A DNA stretch of 64,000 nucleotides, from positions 6,076,001-6,140,000 of the forward strand of contig JAJTTP010000001.1 of assembly GCA_023313575.1 (NCBI GenBank), written 5' to 3'. The stretch comes from Eutypella sp. D-1 (lineage: Eukaryota > Ascomycota > Sordariomycetes > Xylariales > Diatrypaceae). The first letter of the stretch is position 1; each line of letters begins with the position of its first letter. The notes beneath the pieces are model-generated. The model did not search any database. It saw only the letters and a program-made list of their open reading frames with translations, and was not told the origin of the DNA. A program made the position numbers and the translations under genes. Shown in pieces: positions 13,031 to 25,931 of this stretch.

Positions 13031-14465
13031 CCTGGTGTGCGTGCGTGGTTGATGTGCGGGTTTCCTCGTCTAATGCGGGGGTGTTGATGGCGTGGCATAT
13101 GTGATTGAGGACGCATGATGCGGCGAGGTCTTATCACCACTTCCTTGCCTACGATGGACTCCTCTCCCCGCTTCTGCGTCGCATGACGAGGGGGATAGGT
13201 GGAGGAGTTTCAGTGCGTGTTCAATATCACGAGGTGGAATTTGGGATGCGCACGCGGTTGCGGGATGAACAAGTCGTACAGGAGCCGAGCCAGCCGGGCT
13301 TTTTGAGTTTTTTGAGGGTTTGAATTTTTCTTGTCCGTTTGCTCCCTGGCTTCGATAGACATATCTATCTGTCTACCCACCACCGCGCCACTCCCTCCCC
13401 GGGCTTTTGGGGTCGTCGGTCCTTTTTCGTGTCATCATGTGTATATATATATATATGTGTGTTTGTATAGTTTGCTGGATGGATAGCTGAGGAGGATAAC
13501 TATTGCTTAGGTTTTTATGTAATCTGTGCCTAAGACAGGGTATAGTTCAGATTTTGCTACGCACGCGTTTTGAGATGGCATTGCTTTTGTCTTGCCTTGC
13601 CATGCTACCGTTTACATAGGTTGAGGTCAGTGCGGATAACAAGACAAAGGGAAGAAAGATAAATAGAAACCTTTTACTTTCATTCATTCGTCGTCTGTCG
13701 TTCTTACATATGTCAGTCAGCCAAGGCATTCTTGGGAATCCCTGGTCGGGTTAGGATGCTTAGGTAAGTTACTTAGTAGTATTTGGAGTTGGAGTTGGAG
13801 TTGGAGGGAGGTTTTCTATCGCGGTATGATCTGCTTCTTCTGGTATGTGTGTATTGTATGGTATGTTATGCATGTATGTATGCTCTGATCTTGGTCTATT
13901 CTATTCTCCAATTATATATGTATGGCCTACGAGGGGAAAAGATCGAGCGGAGTCTTGTTCGTTTCGTTTCGTTCGTTCGTTGTTACGTCACCTGCTCCTC
14001 ATCCACTGGCTGCCCTTTTTGTGTTTCTTTTGCCCAGGCATCCCATCCCCTCCCCCCTCACGACGCAGGATTTCCCCTCACTTTTTATCTCCGCGGGGAC
14101 GGCCATCGCGTTGGGGGAAACGGTGAGCAGAGAGTATAGTGAGCTGCCCCGTACCTTGCAGTACGAAAGCACACACGACAGAATTAGAAGGTTATAAAAA
14201 AAGGAAAAAGGAAAAAAAACCGAACGCCTACATTACGCCGTGACGCTCTCCTCTCTCTTTTTTGTCTCTTTCCCTTCCTTTTTCCATTCATACCTGTTTC
14301 TCGAAAGCCGCGACGACCAGCCGACACGACCCCGCCGACGCTCATACCGATGCATAAGCGAAGCCCCGGGACATTGACAATTGACCATTTATCCGGGTAA
14401 CCGAGCGGCTTGCTTGTCTTGGATCCTCGTATTTCCATATTTTCATATGCCATCAGACATCAGAT
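13031..14465. other. Intergenic region between convergent genes
   Basis: Contains the 3' ends of the convergent 7748-13030 gene and the desaturase. A (TA)n tract lies at about 13441-13456, GGAGTT repeats at 13786-13806, and poly-T and poly-A tracts near 14195-14280. Nothing gene-like is seen. Confidence 0.6.
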
Positions 14466-16002
14466 CTACTTCTGGCCAGCCGTCTTGGGCGGGCTCATCT
14501 TCATCGGCTTGGGGCCGAGGCCGTTGGTGTTCCGGAAGAACAGGATGCCCTTGCCCTCGCCGCGGGCGCCCTCGCTGGGCTCGACCCACTGGCACCAACG
14601 GGCACTACGCCACATGGCGCGGATGAAGCCGATCGAGCCACCGTCGACATCGGAGCGGTAGTGCCGGCCCATGACCTTCTTAATGGCCTCGCTGGCCTCG
14701 TCGGCGTTGTAGAACGGGATCGTCGACACGTAGTGGTGCAGCACGTGCGTCTCGATGATGCCGTGCAGGAGCTGCCGCCCGATGAAGCCGAATTCACGGT
14801 CGATGGTGGCCGCGGCGCCGCGGACGTAGTTCCACGACTCGCCGGTGTAGTGGGGAAGCGAGGGGTCGGTGTGCTGCAGGAAAGTGATGGCGACTGTTGG
14901 GTAAAGATGATGTCAGCCAGGGTTCTTCCACATTATATTCCTATACTGGTTTTTGTTCAGACTTACCGAGCCAGTGGTTCACCCAGAGATAGGGAATGAA
15001 GTACCAGACGAGCATGTTGGACCAGCCGAAGGTGTTGCCGAGGTAGATGAGGGCAGCGGCAGTCAGGCCAATGCCCAGGTCGCTCAGCAGGATCAGTTTG
15101 GCGTCCTTGGCCTCGTACAGGGGGCTGCTGGGGTTGTAGTGGTTAACGCCGGTGAGGAAGCCGTTCTGCTTGCCCTTGCCGCGACCCTCACGCTGGCGCT
15201 CGTGGTAGTTGTGGCCGGTGACGTTGGTCAGGAGGTAGTTGGGCCAGCCGATGAGCTGCTGGCCGATCAGATGAATCAGGGTGACGATGGGGGTCTCCTC
15301 ACCGAGCTCGGACAGCTCGTGGGCCAGCTTCCCCATGCGGCTCGCCTTCTCCTCGCGGGTCTTGGGGACGAAGACCATGTCGCGCTCCATGTGACCGGTG
15401 GCCTTGTGGTGCTTGCCGTGGGAGATCTTCCAGCTGAAGTAGGGGACCAGCAGGGAAGAATGCAGAATCCAACCGACGGTGTCGTTCAGAACCTTGGAGG
15501 TGCTGAAGGCCTGATGACCGCACTCGTGGGCAAGAACCCAAGCGCCGGTGCCGAAGAGGCCCTGCATGAAGGTGTATAGGCCCCAGAGGACGGCGCGGGC
15601 GGCAGTCGAGGGGACGTTCTCGGGAGTCACATAAGTGTGGAAGAGGTAGAAGGTGGTAGCTAAGCTGGCGATATCCCGGAAAACATAGTAGAGGCCCTTG
15701 ACGGCAGAGCGCTCGAAACAATGCTTGGGAATGGCATTGTGGATGTCCTTGATGGTGTAGTCGGGGACCTCGAACTCGTTTCCGTAGGTATCGATCAGCT
15801 TACCGTGGGGCTTAGCAGTCTTGTCATCCATTTCGGACATGGAGGAGAGAGAGGTGGAAGAGGCCGAATGCCTCGGGGAGTCGATAGGAGAGCCGATAGC
15901 AGTCGAAGGAGAGGAGACGTCGGTGTCTGTGGTGGAAGTGATGGTGCGGCGAAGAGCCGGATGTTGTTGGGGCGTGACGCCCGTAGAAGTTGCAGCGGCC
16001 AT
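14466..16002 (-). CDS. Delta-12 (oleate) fatty acid desaturase, FAD2 type
   Basis: Membrane-bound di-iron desaturase that converts oleoyl to linoleoyl chains in the ER. Exons 16002-14967 and 14893-14466 (73-nt intron) give 487 aa, the usual length of fungal FAD2-type enzymes. The join reads VNHWL-VAITFLQHTDP, a conserved block of the family. The three histidine boxes are HECGH (159-163), HGKHH (195-199) and HVLHH (395-399). Hydrophobic segments lie between boxes 1 and 2 and after NYLLTNVTGHNYHER. The tail MGRHYRSDVDGGSIGFIRAMW with CQWVEPSEGA favours delta-12 over omega-3 activity (family knowledge). The Ser/Thr-rich first 60 residues are variable. The start at 16002 is the first ATG of the open frame. 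The upstream 3.4 kb is gene-free, leaving room for a large promoter. Confidence 0.95.
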
Positions 16003-19000
16003 AACGACTTTTTTTTTCTTCTTCTATCTTCTTTCTTTTCTTCCCTCTTTTCCAATTGCTGTCTCTTCTTCACTACCTAACTGCCTAGATAGGTCCTACG
16101 GAAAATGGAACGTCGTCTGTACTATGTAACGACAGTACGTGGTGATAGTGACGGTGACGGTGACGGTGACAGTATGTAGTGACAAGTACGGGATCGGAAA
16201 CCTGCTCCCCTAGTCTGGATCCGTACGTACAACTCAACTACAACCGGCGATAGTCGGCGCGGGGGTAATGAGACAAGGATAAAAAGAAAGAAAGAATGTG
16301 TGATAACTGGTGTGATAGATGGAGGGGAAGTAAATATTCTAGGAGGGAGGGAGGGAGGGAGGGTGGAGAGGAGAGTAGGTAGTAATAGGTACTACTGTAG
16401 GTAAGTAATAGGTATAACAGGTATGTATGGGGGGGAAAGAATGTGATCAGACACAGGACTTTCTTACCTGGCTCAGTTGATCGGCGTGTGGCTTTTCTTC
16501 TTCTTCTTCTTTTTCCTCTTCTCCTCGGCTCGGGGTTATCTTCGTAGTGGTAGAAGAGAAGGAAAGGGGATAAGTAAACTATACCCTAGGTACTTAGGTA
16601 GTATAGGAGGACACCGGCAACGAGGAAGGACACAAAGAAGGGAACAGGCATGAACTGACAAAAAAAATAAAGTTTACCTACGCATCTCCTACCCGCTCCG
16701 CTATGGAAGTACCTAAGCGGGTGCATACCTCTTAGTAGATACTTAGCCTAGTTTCATACATACATTCATGGCCCTACATTCATACCTACATATGTACCTA
16801 GGTAGAGGGCATAACGGTTGACTTGAAAGTACTTAGGTATGTACCTAGGCTATGCAGGTAGGTTATGTCCATATATGCCCAGGCGTACATAATATCCCAG
16901 CTCTATTATCTTCTATCTACTGTACCTCTATAGTAAGCATTGCAATGGCTGGCAGAATGACCAAGAATGGCTCGCAGACTATCACTCGATTTTTGTGTTT
17001 TTCCCCCCCCCATCCAAACTTTTTGGGTTTTATTTACTATATACGTACCTCCTTCCGTCTCTTCGTCTCTTAATTCGATACCCGCGCTAGGGTTAAAGAG
17101 GCTAGATTAGGAAATGATCGTGGGGATCGTCAGGGTACCCTCCAACCCTCCAACCCTCCTCTGGTTTTTTTTTCTCCTTTCCTATCTGAATTTTTCCTCT
17201 TTTTTTCTTTTTTTTGGCGGACCAATCCTCGAGCCTTATTCAGCCATTGGTTCATGCCAAGTTGGATAAGATCAGCTCGGATCAGGGACCATTCACACCC
17301 TCCATCCTTTCGCCCATCTTACCATCCAAGATCCAGTCAACCAGTCAACCAGGCCAGTGTTATGAGATGTACGCAGGTACGTACCCGGTAATATTCACAT
17401 GCAGATGCACATGCAAAATGCACGTACACATACTTCACACTTTCACATGTGGCTACCTGAATAAAATCCCAACGTGCCATCTTATCTCTACATTTATACC
17501 CGACTACAGTACCCTATCAATCTACATATACAACAACTATCCACTATACGATACTTCGTAAGGCCTCGGGAGTAATTATAGATTATAGTCAAAAGCCAAG
17601 GACCTATATAACCAGTCTATGGACCTCGAAATCGTAGTGTCTAGTCCTGATGGCATAATCAGGAACGTCTGAGTGGCGGAAGGGCATCCGTAAATTTCTC
17701 TTCTCACCGCCCCCGGGCCCGCTGCTGCTCTGCCGGCCTGCTTGCCACGTTCTAAAACATGCCTACCGAGGCGTCGACCCCGAGATCGTCCACCAGGTAC
17801 TATGCCATGTATGTATGTATGTATGTATGTATGTATGTATGCATGTACATACTTTTATAGTATGTAGTGAGCAAAGACAAGCAGGCTCCGCAATGCGGGA
17901 TGAGGCTAGACCGGACTGTGTTGGGCAGAGAGGCAAGGTAGGGAAGGTCGCCGAGGACGGGGTCTGGGAGGGATCTGGTGCAGTCCAGGTTAGTGGCTGG
18001 CTGCTAACCAGTTATCTACTACTATCTGATTAACTACTACACCTCACCTTCACCATGAATGAGATCATGACTTGCAGGAAAAGCATAAGCTGAAAACCAG
18101 TCTTCTTCATTCCAATTCCCCATTTATAAGTCACTGTGGCATGTTGCAGTGAGAGCAGGAGAATGTAGGGAGAGAAAAAGGGGGGTGGGAGGGGGAGGGG
18201 CTGACTGACTGAGAAGCAGGGAGGGGATCCATCATGGTAAGAAACTCAGGGGTCTGAACCCTACTGTAGGTACTTTGTACTAAGTATTTAGGTAAACATG
18301 GGGCCCCCTACCTGGACACTCAAAGCATGTGGGGATGTATGGGGCTACATACAAGTCTTACCTAAGTGGACTTGGTTGAACTAGTTGAACCCCACATATT
18401 TGCCTCTCTTACTTTGATACGCCAAGACACGTTAAACAGATGTATCGTCTTGGCATCGCAACCGCTTTGCCGCTTAGCCTTTTTAGGGTGTGTTTAAGGG
18501 CCTTGTGGGCTTTTTTTTCCCTTCCAATTTTTCCGTCTTCTGTCAAGTCGATTCCAATCGATTCTGTTGGGGATGTTCTCACTCTTTACCAAATCCATCA
18601 AATTGTTGAGGCAAGCCGCAAACCAGGGCCTTGTAGCAGCAGCCATGACAAGCCATGACAGCCATAGCCATGCAACAAACGACATACTGGCTGGCCAGGC
18701 TGGCTGGCATGGAGGGACAAACCCCCCAAAAAAAAAGAAATCCATGCCTTGACTCCTGTCTTGTCCCTTGATAACTTAACTGGCCCACCCACCCCATACT
18801 AGAGCCCTCCTTGCCCGCCCTAGAGCTTTTTCCAGTTTCCTTTATTCCACGGCCCACGGCATTCCCGACCAATTGGCTTCGTCTTGATCGGCGTTCGTCG
18901 CTTCCTGTCAGTCTGCCAACGGCTTTTGCCAGTCATTGACTGCTGGTCTTGACTCCCCGATGGTACGACGACGGCTATGATGACGATAACTATTGTAGCC

Positions 19001-19437
19001 CCATGCTGGTCAACCAGTTGAGGCTATGTACATACCTGGGGATGATGATGTTTCTGTTGTAGGAGCGGCTACCGTTGCTGTCATGTCACCTCATGATCAG
19101 ACGAGCCGTGGTTCGTCGTGCCATCATATATCCCCAAACAAACATCGAAAAAAATGTTGAAGAATTTAGCATCGATTATTACTGCCCCCTCGTCTTCATC
19201 CCCGCAACCGTACTGTACTCGCTTACCACGTCATCCAGCATCGTAGCTGGGCAGCTGGGCTGGCCAGGTGCGAACTACATACATGCCCAACAAGTGACAT
19301 TGCAGAGACGTGGGCGTGGCCACGCCCTGGAACGCGATAGTTGTGCTTCATCACCACTAATCTAGATATCCGAGGAGGTTGTAAAAGTACTGAATTACTA
19401 CCTATTTTGCCGACATGTGATCGAAGCACGTACACGT
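16003..19437. other. 3.4-kb gene-free region upstream of the desaturase
   Basis: Likely desaturase promoter plus spacer. It holds GACGGT tandem repeats at about 16150-16175, a GGGA run near 16340, dense TACCTAGGTA-type words at 16585-16600 and 16795-16860, an (ATGT)n microsatellite at 17807-17840 and a G-run cluster at 18179-18200. Open frames are short and without recognisable families. No RNA gene was recognised. Confidence 0.6.
17807..17840. repeat. (ATGT)n microsatellite
   Basis: About 8.5 perfect copies of ATGT, followed by a degenerate GCATGTACAT extension. It lies in the gene-free region upstream of the desaturase gene. Confidence 0.9.
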
Positions 19438-22400
19438 TCAATACTCCGATAGCCAAGACTCATCTTCCTTAACCTTAACCAATTGACCTATCTGGCTCTC
19501 TAGCCGAGCTAGCTGTCGCTTCGATCGACTGATGGCGGAGAAAATGACCTTCTCCTTCTCTTCTCGAGGCAAGCCATCGTAGATCGCGGTAGCTACAGTG
19601 CTCTCCCGAGCCTGTCGCCATCCTGGCTCCTCGGAAGCATGCCCCGCTTGGGCATAGCCGCTGCCCCGATGACGTGACCCGTGGCGCGAAGCCCCGCTTC
19701 GTGGTTCCGAGTCCACGAACAGGCCTGAGCTTGCCGGCGATGCAGTCGGCGCCGGAGGCGGCGTGGACTGAATATGCTTCGGGCCGCCGCCTCCCTTGAA
19801 TGCTGGTGCCCTGTGCTTCGGCCCAGAAGGCGAACGCGTTGTCGATTGCCTGCCCTGCAAGCCCGACCAGTGCTTCCGCGGAGTCTGACTGCCTTGCCAG
19901 TTCTTACCGAACCCGCTCCGCGCAGTGCTCGTAACCCCCTTTCTATCTCCACGATGTTCTCCCTTCTTGTTCTGCCACTCCCCCTTACCTCGAGGGGATG
20001 AAGTCCCGCCCGCACGCTGTCCAACCGACGAACTAGAGCCGGTTGCTGGTTTGGAACACTGGGTGGACCGTGTAGGAGTAATTGCTGTACGTGACTCGGA
20101 CAATGCTGCGCTGTCGCGGCCGCTACCGTGCCTTCGGCGCTTTTTCGAGCGTGTCACCGAAGGCGATGGGCTCTCGGCGAAGGGGTCCACGCTTGGTGAC
20201 TTGTGAGCTGCCACCGGAACTTGATCCTCGGGTTCGTTGCTCCTCTTACGCTTCTTGGACTTTTTTGATGGCGAAGGAGAGGTGGTATCGGCTGACGCCG
20301 AACGACTGGGCGCTGGGGATTTCTCTGGTGTCTGGCTATCTCCCTTACGCTTCTTCGACTTCTTGGGTGTCGATGTATTCGGCGCGGAGCTGGGCTGTGC
20401 TTTTGGGTCTGTGGCTGGCTTAGGAGGGATATTCTTTGTTGTCGGCTTAATAGGAGAAGGCGCAAATGGGTCCTCTTCTTCATCGTGACAAGAACGGGCC
20501 AACGATGCTGGCTTATCTTTCTGTCTTGTTCCAATCTGGCCACTTGAGGTCTCCACGCTGGGTCTGGGGAGCGTCGTGTCTCGGTTATACCAATCCACCC
20601 CCTGCTTGTCTGCCACCCGATGGCCCGGCGACCCACCAGCTGAAGTTGCAGTGTCGAACCTTCTAAACTGTCTCTTCCGCGGAGGCGTCTGGGGGGTTCT
20701 GTCTTGGGGCTGGCCGTAAAACGCGCTCCCGGGAATCTCGTCACATTTCAGTCCATTTTGAGCTGGGATGAACTCCGCGTCCGGCACGACGCGGCCTGGA
20801 ACGCGAACCGGAGCAAGAGGCTTCTGGTGTTTTCGGGCGACCCGGGCATTCTCCTCTGCGATTGCGGCGGGCGTCCTAGACAGTCTTCGGCGGCTCGCGT
20901 GGACGCCACTGTGCGCACTTTGCGCCCTGTTCTCCTGTACCGCCGGGAAGGTCTTTGCATTAGCAGGCTTCCCCGACGTGACGGCACTGGGAGCTGTTCT
21001 AGAGCGGGAGGAAGACTTGACATTGGACACGCCTGCTGAGCTAGATCCATGTCCTGCACGGTTGTCGTCAGTCTTGTTACTTTTTGCTATATCCTTGCCC
21101 TTGCCCTTGCTCTTGCCCTTGCTTTCAGACTTATTTGCTGCAGGCTGCGGCGAAGATAGTGGCATCAGCTTGGGCTTAGATGCAGGGGTCCATATCGGGA
21201 AGTTCGATAATGAAGGAAATTCTGACGATGCAGAACTCGCCATGGAATCTGATGTCTGTTCGCGAGTAGCCGGGCTTGGCGTGAGGGTATGCTCAATAGA
21301 CTTTCTGAGTCTCATGCATTCGGCGGCAGGTGTAGAACCAAGTATAGGCGATGCTTGGGACTGCCTACGCCATGCCTCGTCTTTCAAGGACGTCTCTCTA
21401 GATATATGAGTGTCCGGGCCCCTGGAATTCCGAGATGCGCTGGCATCTGGAGAGTGCAGTTGCTCCAGGGACTCGTCCAGATCTTCTAAGCACGACCGAC
21501 CACTGTCCAAGAGCTTCCCCCCTATCTGGTTGCGGCTATTACGGACCGCTTCTGAGATGTCCGGTCGGCATATAGAAAGAAATTCGAAGCCGTTCGAGTT
21601 CACATCTCCTAGCCCATCACCCAGTAGATGATCCACTTCCTGCTTGCCGAAGTGCTCTTGAAGGGCATCAAAGACCTCGGATCCGTAGACTTGAATCTTT
21701 CTCAATGTCCAGATCCTCACCCACTGGTCGATCCAGTACTCCTGTTCGCGGAGCTCAGCCGAGGCGCCTTTGCGAGGGGCGGCACGTGCCTCCGCTTTAT
21801 GGCCTTGCCGGCAGGTGTTCCAGTTAAGGCTCTCCTTGACCCCTGACCAAGTGGACCACCTTCGAGGCAAGTCTCTTCTCACCTCGGCTTTGATGATCTC
21901 CAGCAAAGACACCCAGAATTCCTTATCGTGGCACCTGCCCATCGTCGGGCATTCAAGCAGCTTCGTCGCCTCCCGATACGCTATCTTGAGTATCTGATTT
22001 CTTTCTCTCGTGTTAATCGGGTATACTTGGCCCATGTCATCCGAAACACTGCTGTCCGGACTCGATTTCGAATGTGATGAATTTTGGTTCGGGTCCCAGC
22101 TATCATCAGAAGTCCAGATGTACTACTTCAAATCAGCTCCTAGCTTGGCTGACGCAAAACTCAAGTAGCATACTTACATCGGCTCGCTGTCGTTTAGAAC
22201 CGGTGGCTGAAGCCGCCCCGGGGCCGCTAGATGCAGTTGCCGTTCTCTGGCGCGGCTCATCACGTTTTCTCTTCCTCGACGAGTTACTTTGCTCGGTAGG
22301 CTGGCGGTCCTGTTGCGCGGGGATAGATGAACTCCCACGTTGCGAGGATGTTGGGGGTGATATAGGCCGGTTCACACGCTGTCCTGTGGTCTGTAATACC

Positions 22401-22441
22401 ACAGAAATTGCGTGGCCTTTCGCATGCTGGGCGGTTGACAT
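19438..22441 (-). CDS. Unrecognised basic nuclear-type protein with a Trp/Cys-patterned helical module (paralogue A)
   Basis: No named family was recognised. Exons 22441-22178 and 22122-19438 are joined in phase 0 (55-nt intron, GTAAGT donor, GCTGAT branch-like site, TAG acceptor), giving 982 aa. Residues 1-88 are Ser/Gln-rich with an SRKRKRDEPRQR basic patch. Residues about 131-228 are the one folded-looking region (ILKIAYREATKLLE, then EFWVSLLEIIKAEV, then a Trp/Cys helix, then EYWIDQWVRIWTLRK). It resembles modules in the next two genes. The remaining 700 residues are Ser/Pro/Lys-rich with repeated KKSKKRK signals and two DPFAxSP motifs. The extreme C-terminus is a likely coiled coil (REEKEKVIFSAISRSKRQLARL). 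A nuclear, DNA- or chromatin-associated role is inference from composition only. Confidence 0.8.
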
Positions 22442-24073
22442 GTTCTTTTATTGAAAGGATTGATTAATCAGTTGACCACCTACCTCAACATCAGAAGAAT
22501 CTTGAGATGTTCCAGATAGGTTCACTGCAAGTAGAAGGGCATAGAAGGATTGGAGTGTGAAAGAGCAGTGCAGGAATTAGTCTGTCTCTACATGGGGCAT
22601 GGAGCTGCTATAAAGCAGGGGGGTGGTCTAAGGCTCTGCTCTACCCAACCTTGACAAGGAGGCTTGTGAAGTCGCGACGCGACGCGGTCGCGTCTCGTCT
22701 CCGTTCGCTATTCGGGCCAAGTCACGAGTACATCGGACCAGGAGTAGGCGGCTGCACAAGATTGCCACCGCGTTTGCATGACGCCACTCTGCAGCAGACG
22801 GCATGGTAAGGAAGCAACCCGAATAGGTACCAGTAGAAAGGTCGGGCACTGAGGCAGTGCCCTCTCAATGGAGCACTCGGTATTATACTAACGTACGGTG
22901 CCTAAATCCTCTGAGCTGCCCTACTGTGGCCCCTATTACAGAGGTTGCCCCCGCGAACCTGCGCCCTGAAGGGAAGTCCATGGAGGCGCGGATCACACGG
23001 CTGGGTCTCCCCAGTTCAGAGAAGAAAATTTATGTACTAGGGAAGCCAACAGCGTTGGCACCCGTACCCCGGGAACCCGTGTTTCAACTTCAGCACTACC
23101 AGTGCTGCGTGTGACGATGCCCCTTGCCAGGGGCTCGGAACGTCCTACCCTGCATAGCTAACCTCCTTATCCGGGAGACCTAAGGGCAACTAGTAGTTCT
23201 CATTATGAACGATGGACATAGGAAGAAGGGTGGAGGTGCCTCCATGTAGATTGGCTCTCAAATTTTCACTTCTGCACTCCAAATTTGCGTGAGTAGGGGT
23301 GCATGTCACGCGTTTCGCTGTAGGAGGCGAGAGGGGGGGGAGGCGGGATAGTAATGACGACAAGGCTCTTCCTGGGAGAAAACTTTTTCTTCAAATGAGC
23401 TGAGCCCCAGCCAGGCCAATAAAGAAGATCCTTACCATGCATCGCATCTTAATGAATAGGAGGATGGTAATCACTCTCAAGCCAGGTCTGTTTGTTTTTT
23501 TCGATATTGCTTTTTCTGGTCAGACGGCATCGCTGCCGCGAAATGTGACTATGCCCTTTCGGGACGGCGTGGATGGAGAGTCGCGCGACAAACGGGCATT
23601 GCAGGGTAAGTGCCGGGGTTCCCAGGGCGTCAGGACGTCATGACTGGACAGGGCAAGAGACAGTAGATGCTGCACGGTATACATATCGTCTGTTTGAAGG
23701 ACCTTCGTGTCACTTTCATGGCCGGGTAGGGCCTGGGGCTTGGGTATTAAGCAGCTAGGCGAACCTCCCGACTCTCTCAGGTGTCCCATAATGTTGGTTC
23801 CCGTATCCCGAGATGCGTGGAGGAAAGGGTAAGCTCAATATCTGCCGCCCGTGATATTGCGGACAATAACTCTTGTTTGCGCCACGGGAGGGGATTATCA
23901 CAAAGAGAAGAAACTCGATCCAGGAGTTGGAATTACAATTACACTAGATACGTAGACTAGTAACTCAAATAGCATCATTGGAATATTTACGGAATCGTCC
24001 TTTTTTTGAACGCCTTAACCATGCCAACAAACGAATGCCACGTCCATGAACGCCAGCAATCCAACCCTTCTCT
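22442..24073. other. Intergenic region between paralogues A and B
   Basis: Presumed promoter of the 19438-22441 gene and 3' flank of the next. A perfect 8-bp inverted repeat (GACGCGAC/GTCGCGTC) lies at 22676-22694. No supported gene is seen; open frames here are short and lack family features. Confidence 0.55.
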
Positions 24074-24562
24074 CTACCGTGCCCTTTTCGTGGGTTCCCC
24101 CATCGCCGTGTATGTAGAAAAAATAGTCTCTAGTTCCCTCAACCGCCCCTTTATATCTTTGAGCTCGAACTTTTGTTTCTTGCGCCGCTCTTTTCGTCTG
24201 GAGGAGCGGCTTCGTGATCTGTCCGAGGAGTCCCGAGACCGCTTGCGTTCCCGCGCCGGGACGTCCTCTTGCGGGCTCTCAACTTCACTGCTTTCTGAAC
24301 TATGCTGGCATCGACGCGCTGCTTTTACATCTTTGTGGCTGCCTGGCGGGGGCCGCGAGTGTGGCCGTGCAGCCGTAGATGGAACCGTCGCTGCCAACGT
24401 AGGTTTGACCCTCGGCACTGGCGATGGAGCTGGGCTGGCCTCCGGTGTGGTATGTGAACTTGTTCCTTGACTTGGACTTGGACTTGAAGTTTGACCACGG
24501 GCATGAGAGACTTTCAGCCTCTTGGGCTTGATGGGTTTCCCGATGTCTTCGCAGTCTTAACA
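24074..24562 (-). other. Probable true C-terminal coding frame of paralogue B
   Basis: This frame lies +1 relative to exon 2 of the 25931 gene and is open from just after a TAA near 24563 to a stop at 24074. It encodes KPIKPKRLKVS (a nuclear signal), Pro/Ser/Thr-rich text, an RS-rich stretch (RDSSDRSRSRSSRRKERRKK) and a final coiled-coil-like FELKDIKGRLRELETIF. Paralogue A likewise ends in a basic region followed by a short coiled coil. I could not find a clean GT-AG pair of the required length (1 modulo 3): a GTAAAG donor near 24650 with a CAAG acceptor about 124 nt later would work but is weak. A 1-bp genome or assembly indel is the alternative. Confidence 0.5.
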
Positions 24563-25931
24563 TCCGCTTGCCCATCGGGCGCCCAGCTGACTCGTGGCCA
24601 GCTAGTTCGTGATCAGTCTTAGCGGGAGGGCAGCCTGCAGTGCTCTTTACTGAAGAGGGGTGAAACTTGGGTGGCTCTACGCCATCTCCAGTGGGATTGT
24701 CTCCTCGGGAAGGGCGTAGTTTGAATACGGCTTGGATTTGAGGGACTGGATCCAATTTGCAAGGGGTCGCTTGTGTTTTCAGTCCATCCCTTCTAACTGG
24801 GGAAGGGCATGGGGAGGAGGATAGAGATGGAGATGGAGACGGAGATGAGGATGGGCATGGGGATGGGCATGATGATTGTGCAGGTTCGCCTATGTTGTCG
24901 CTTCCCGTCTCGGCTGTGGTAGATCTTATGCGGCTGAGTCGCTTCTTGAAATCCACAACGTGCTCTAACCTCATCTGTAACGTTTCTCCCAGTGGCTCAG
25001 AAGCAGCATTCAGACGTTCACTTCTTCTAGGCTTCTCCTTCTTGGGGGATGACTCGTTTACAAGGCGGCTTCCCTGCGGGGTCTCAGGGGAACTGAATGG
25101 CTTAAAAGTAGCTTTGGCGTTTTCGGAAACGGGTGGTTTCTGGCCAGTGCTTTCCCTGCAGGATGGATAATCCGGCCTCTGGAATTGACTAGGACGCGGT
25201 GTCAACGGCCACGGCTGGAAGGCTTCAGTCTTCCGCACAAGACTCATGCTAGAGAGGGAATTCGCCTTGCTTTGTCGGTCAGTCCTCTTCCTCATGTACT
25301 CGGCATTGGCGGTCACCCTGAAGAAGCAGGTTGGCTTGAGGAGAGACTCCCACGACGATTCCTCCGGGCCGAAGACGAGTAGATAGGCAGCATTGAAGTC
25401 CCAGATCGCCTTCTGGAGGGCCCGACGCCCTTCGATTTCGAGCCATACATCAATTGCCCGCTGGAGCCTCTCCTCGGCTTCTGTATAGGGCGGAATCTTG
25501 CTCTGATGCAGGTACCGCCTCCGCTCCTGGCAAATCGTATCTACGAGATGCTGAAGATCGGCGCCAGTAAGCGCTTGATCCCGTGGCGTGTTGGTCCTGG
25601 AAGCCCACTTCATAGCCATCAGACCATAGAATCTAGCGAGCCTGGGACTCTCATAATAGTCGCCTTCATGTGCTGCGCAGAAATCCATGAAGTCCAGCTT
25701 AGCTTCGATGCTGAGATCATGTTTCTTTGTGTTGAAAGTGAAAAGGTTAGCTCGGTCATCTGCTTCAGGACTATCGGTTGTCTAGCATAATATGAGTAGG
25801 GCTGCCTGAGTCCAGGTGCCGGGCAAACTTACGTTGACCTTTGCTGGGGACTCTTGATCCACGACACCAACCACGCCAGTCTCACGTCGTTCTCGCCTGG
25901 GAGGCGTAGCCAATTGATAAGACTCACTCAT
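24300..25931 (-). CDS. Unrecognised nuclear-type protein with a Trp/Cys-patterned helical module (paralogue B); 3' end uncertain
   Basis: Exon 1 is 25931-25833 (33 codons starting MSESYQLATPPRRERRE) and exon 2 runs from 25781 to 24300 (51-nt intron, GTAAGT donor, CTAG acceptor), giving 526 aa in the continuous frame. Residues about 60-160 are helical: LDFMDFCAAHEGDYYE, FYGLMAMKWAS, then LQHLVDTICQERRRYL and LQRAIDVWLEIEGRRAL. This is the same order and spacing as in the gene at 26757. The rest is Ser/Pro-rich with a PSPSPSLSSSPCPSP run (about 24800-24860) and basic patches. The last 90 codons or so of this frame look poor, while another frame over 24562-24074 looks strongly protein-like. A further intron or a frameshift near 24560 is therefore likely. 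Function unknown. Confidence 0.7.
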
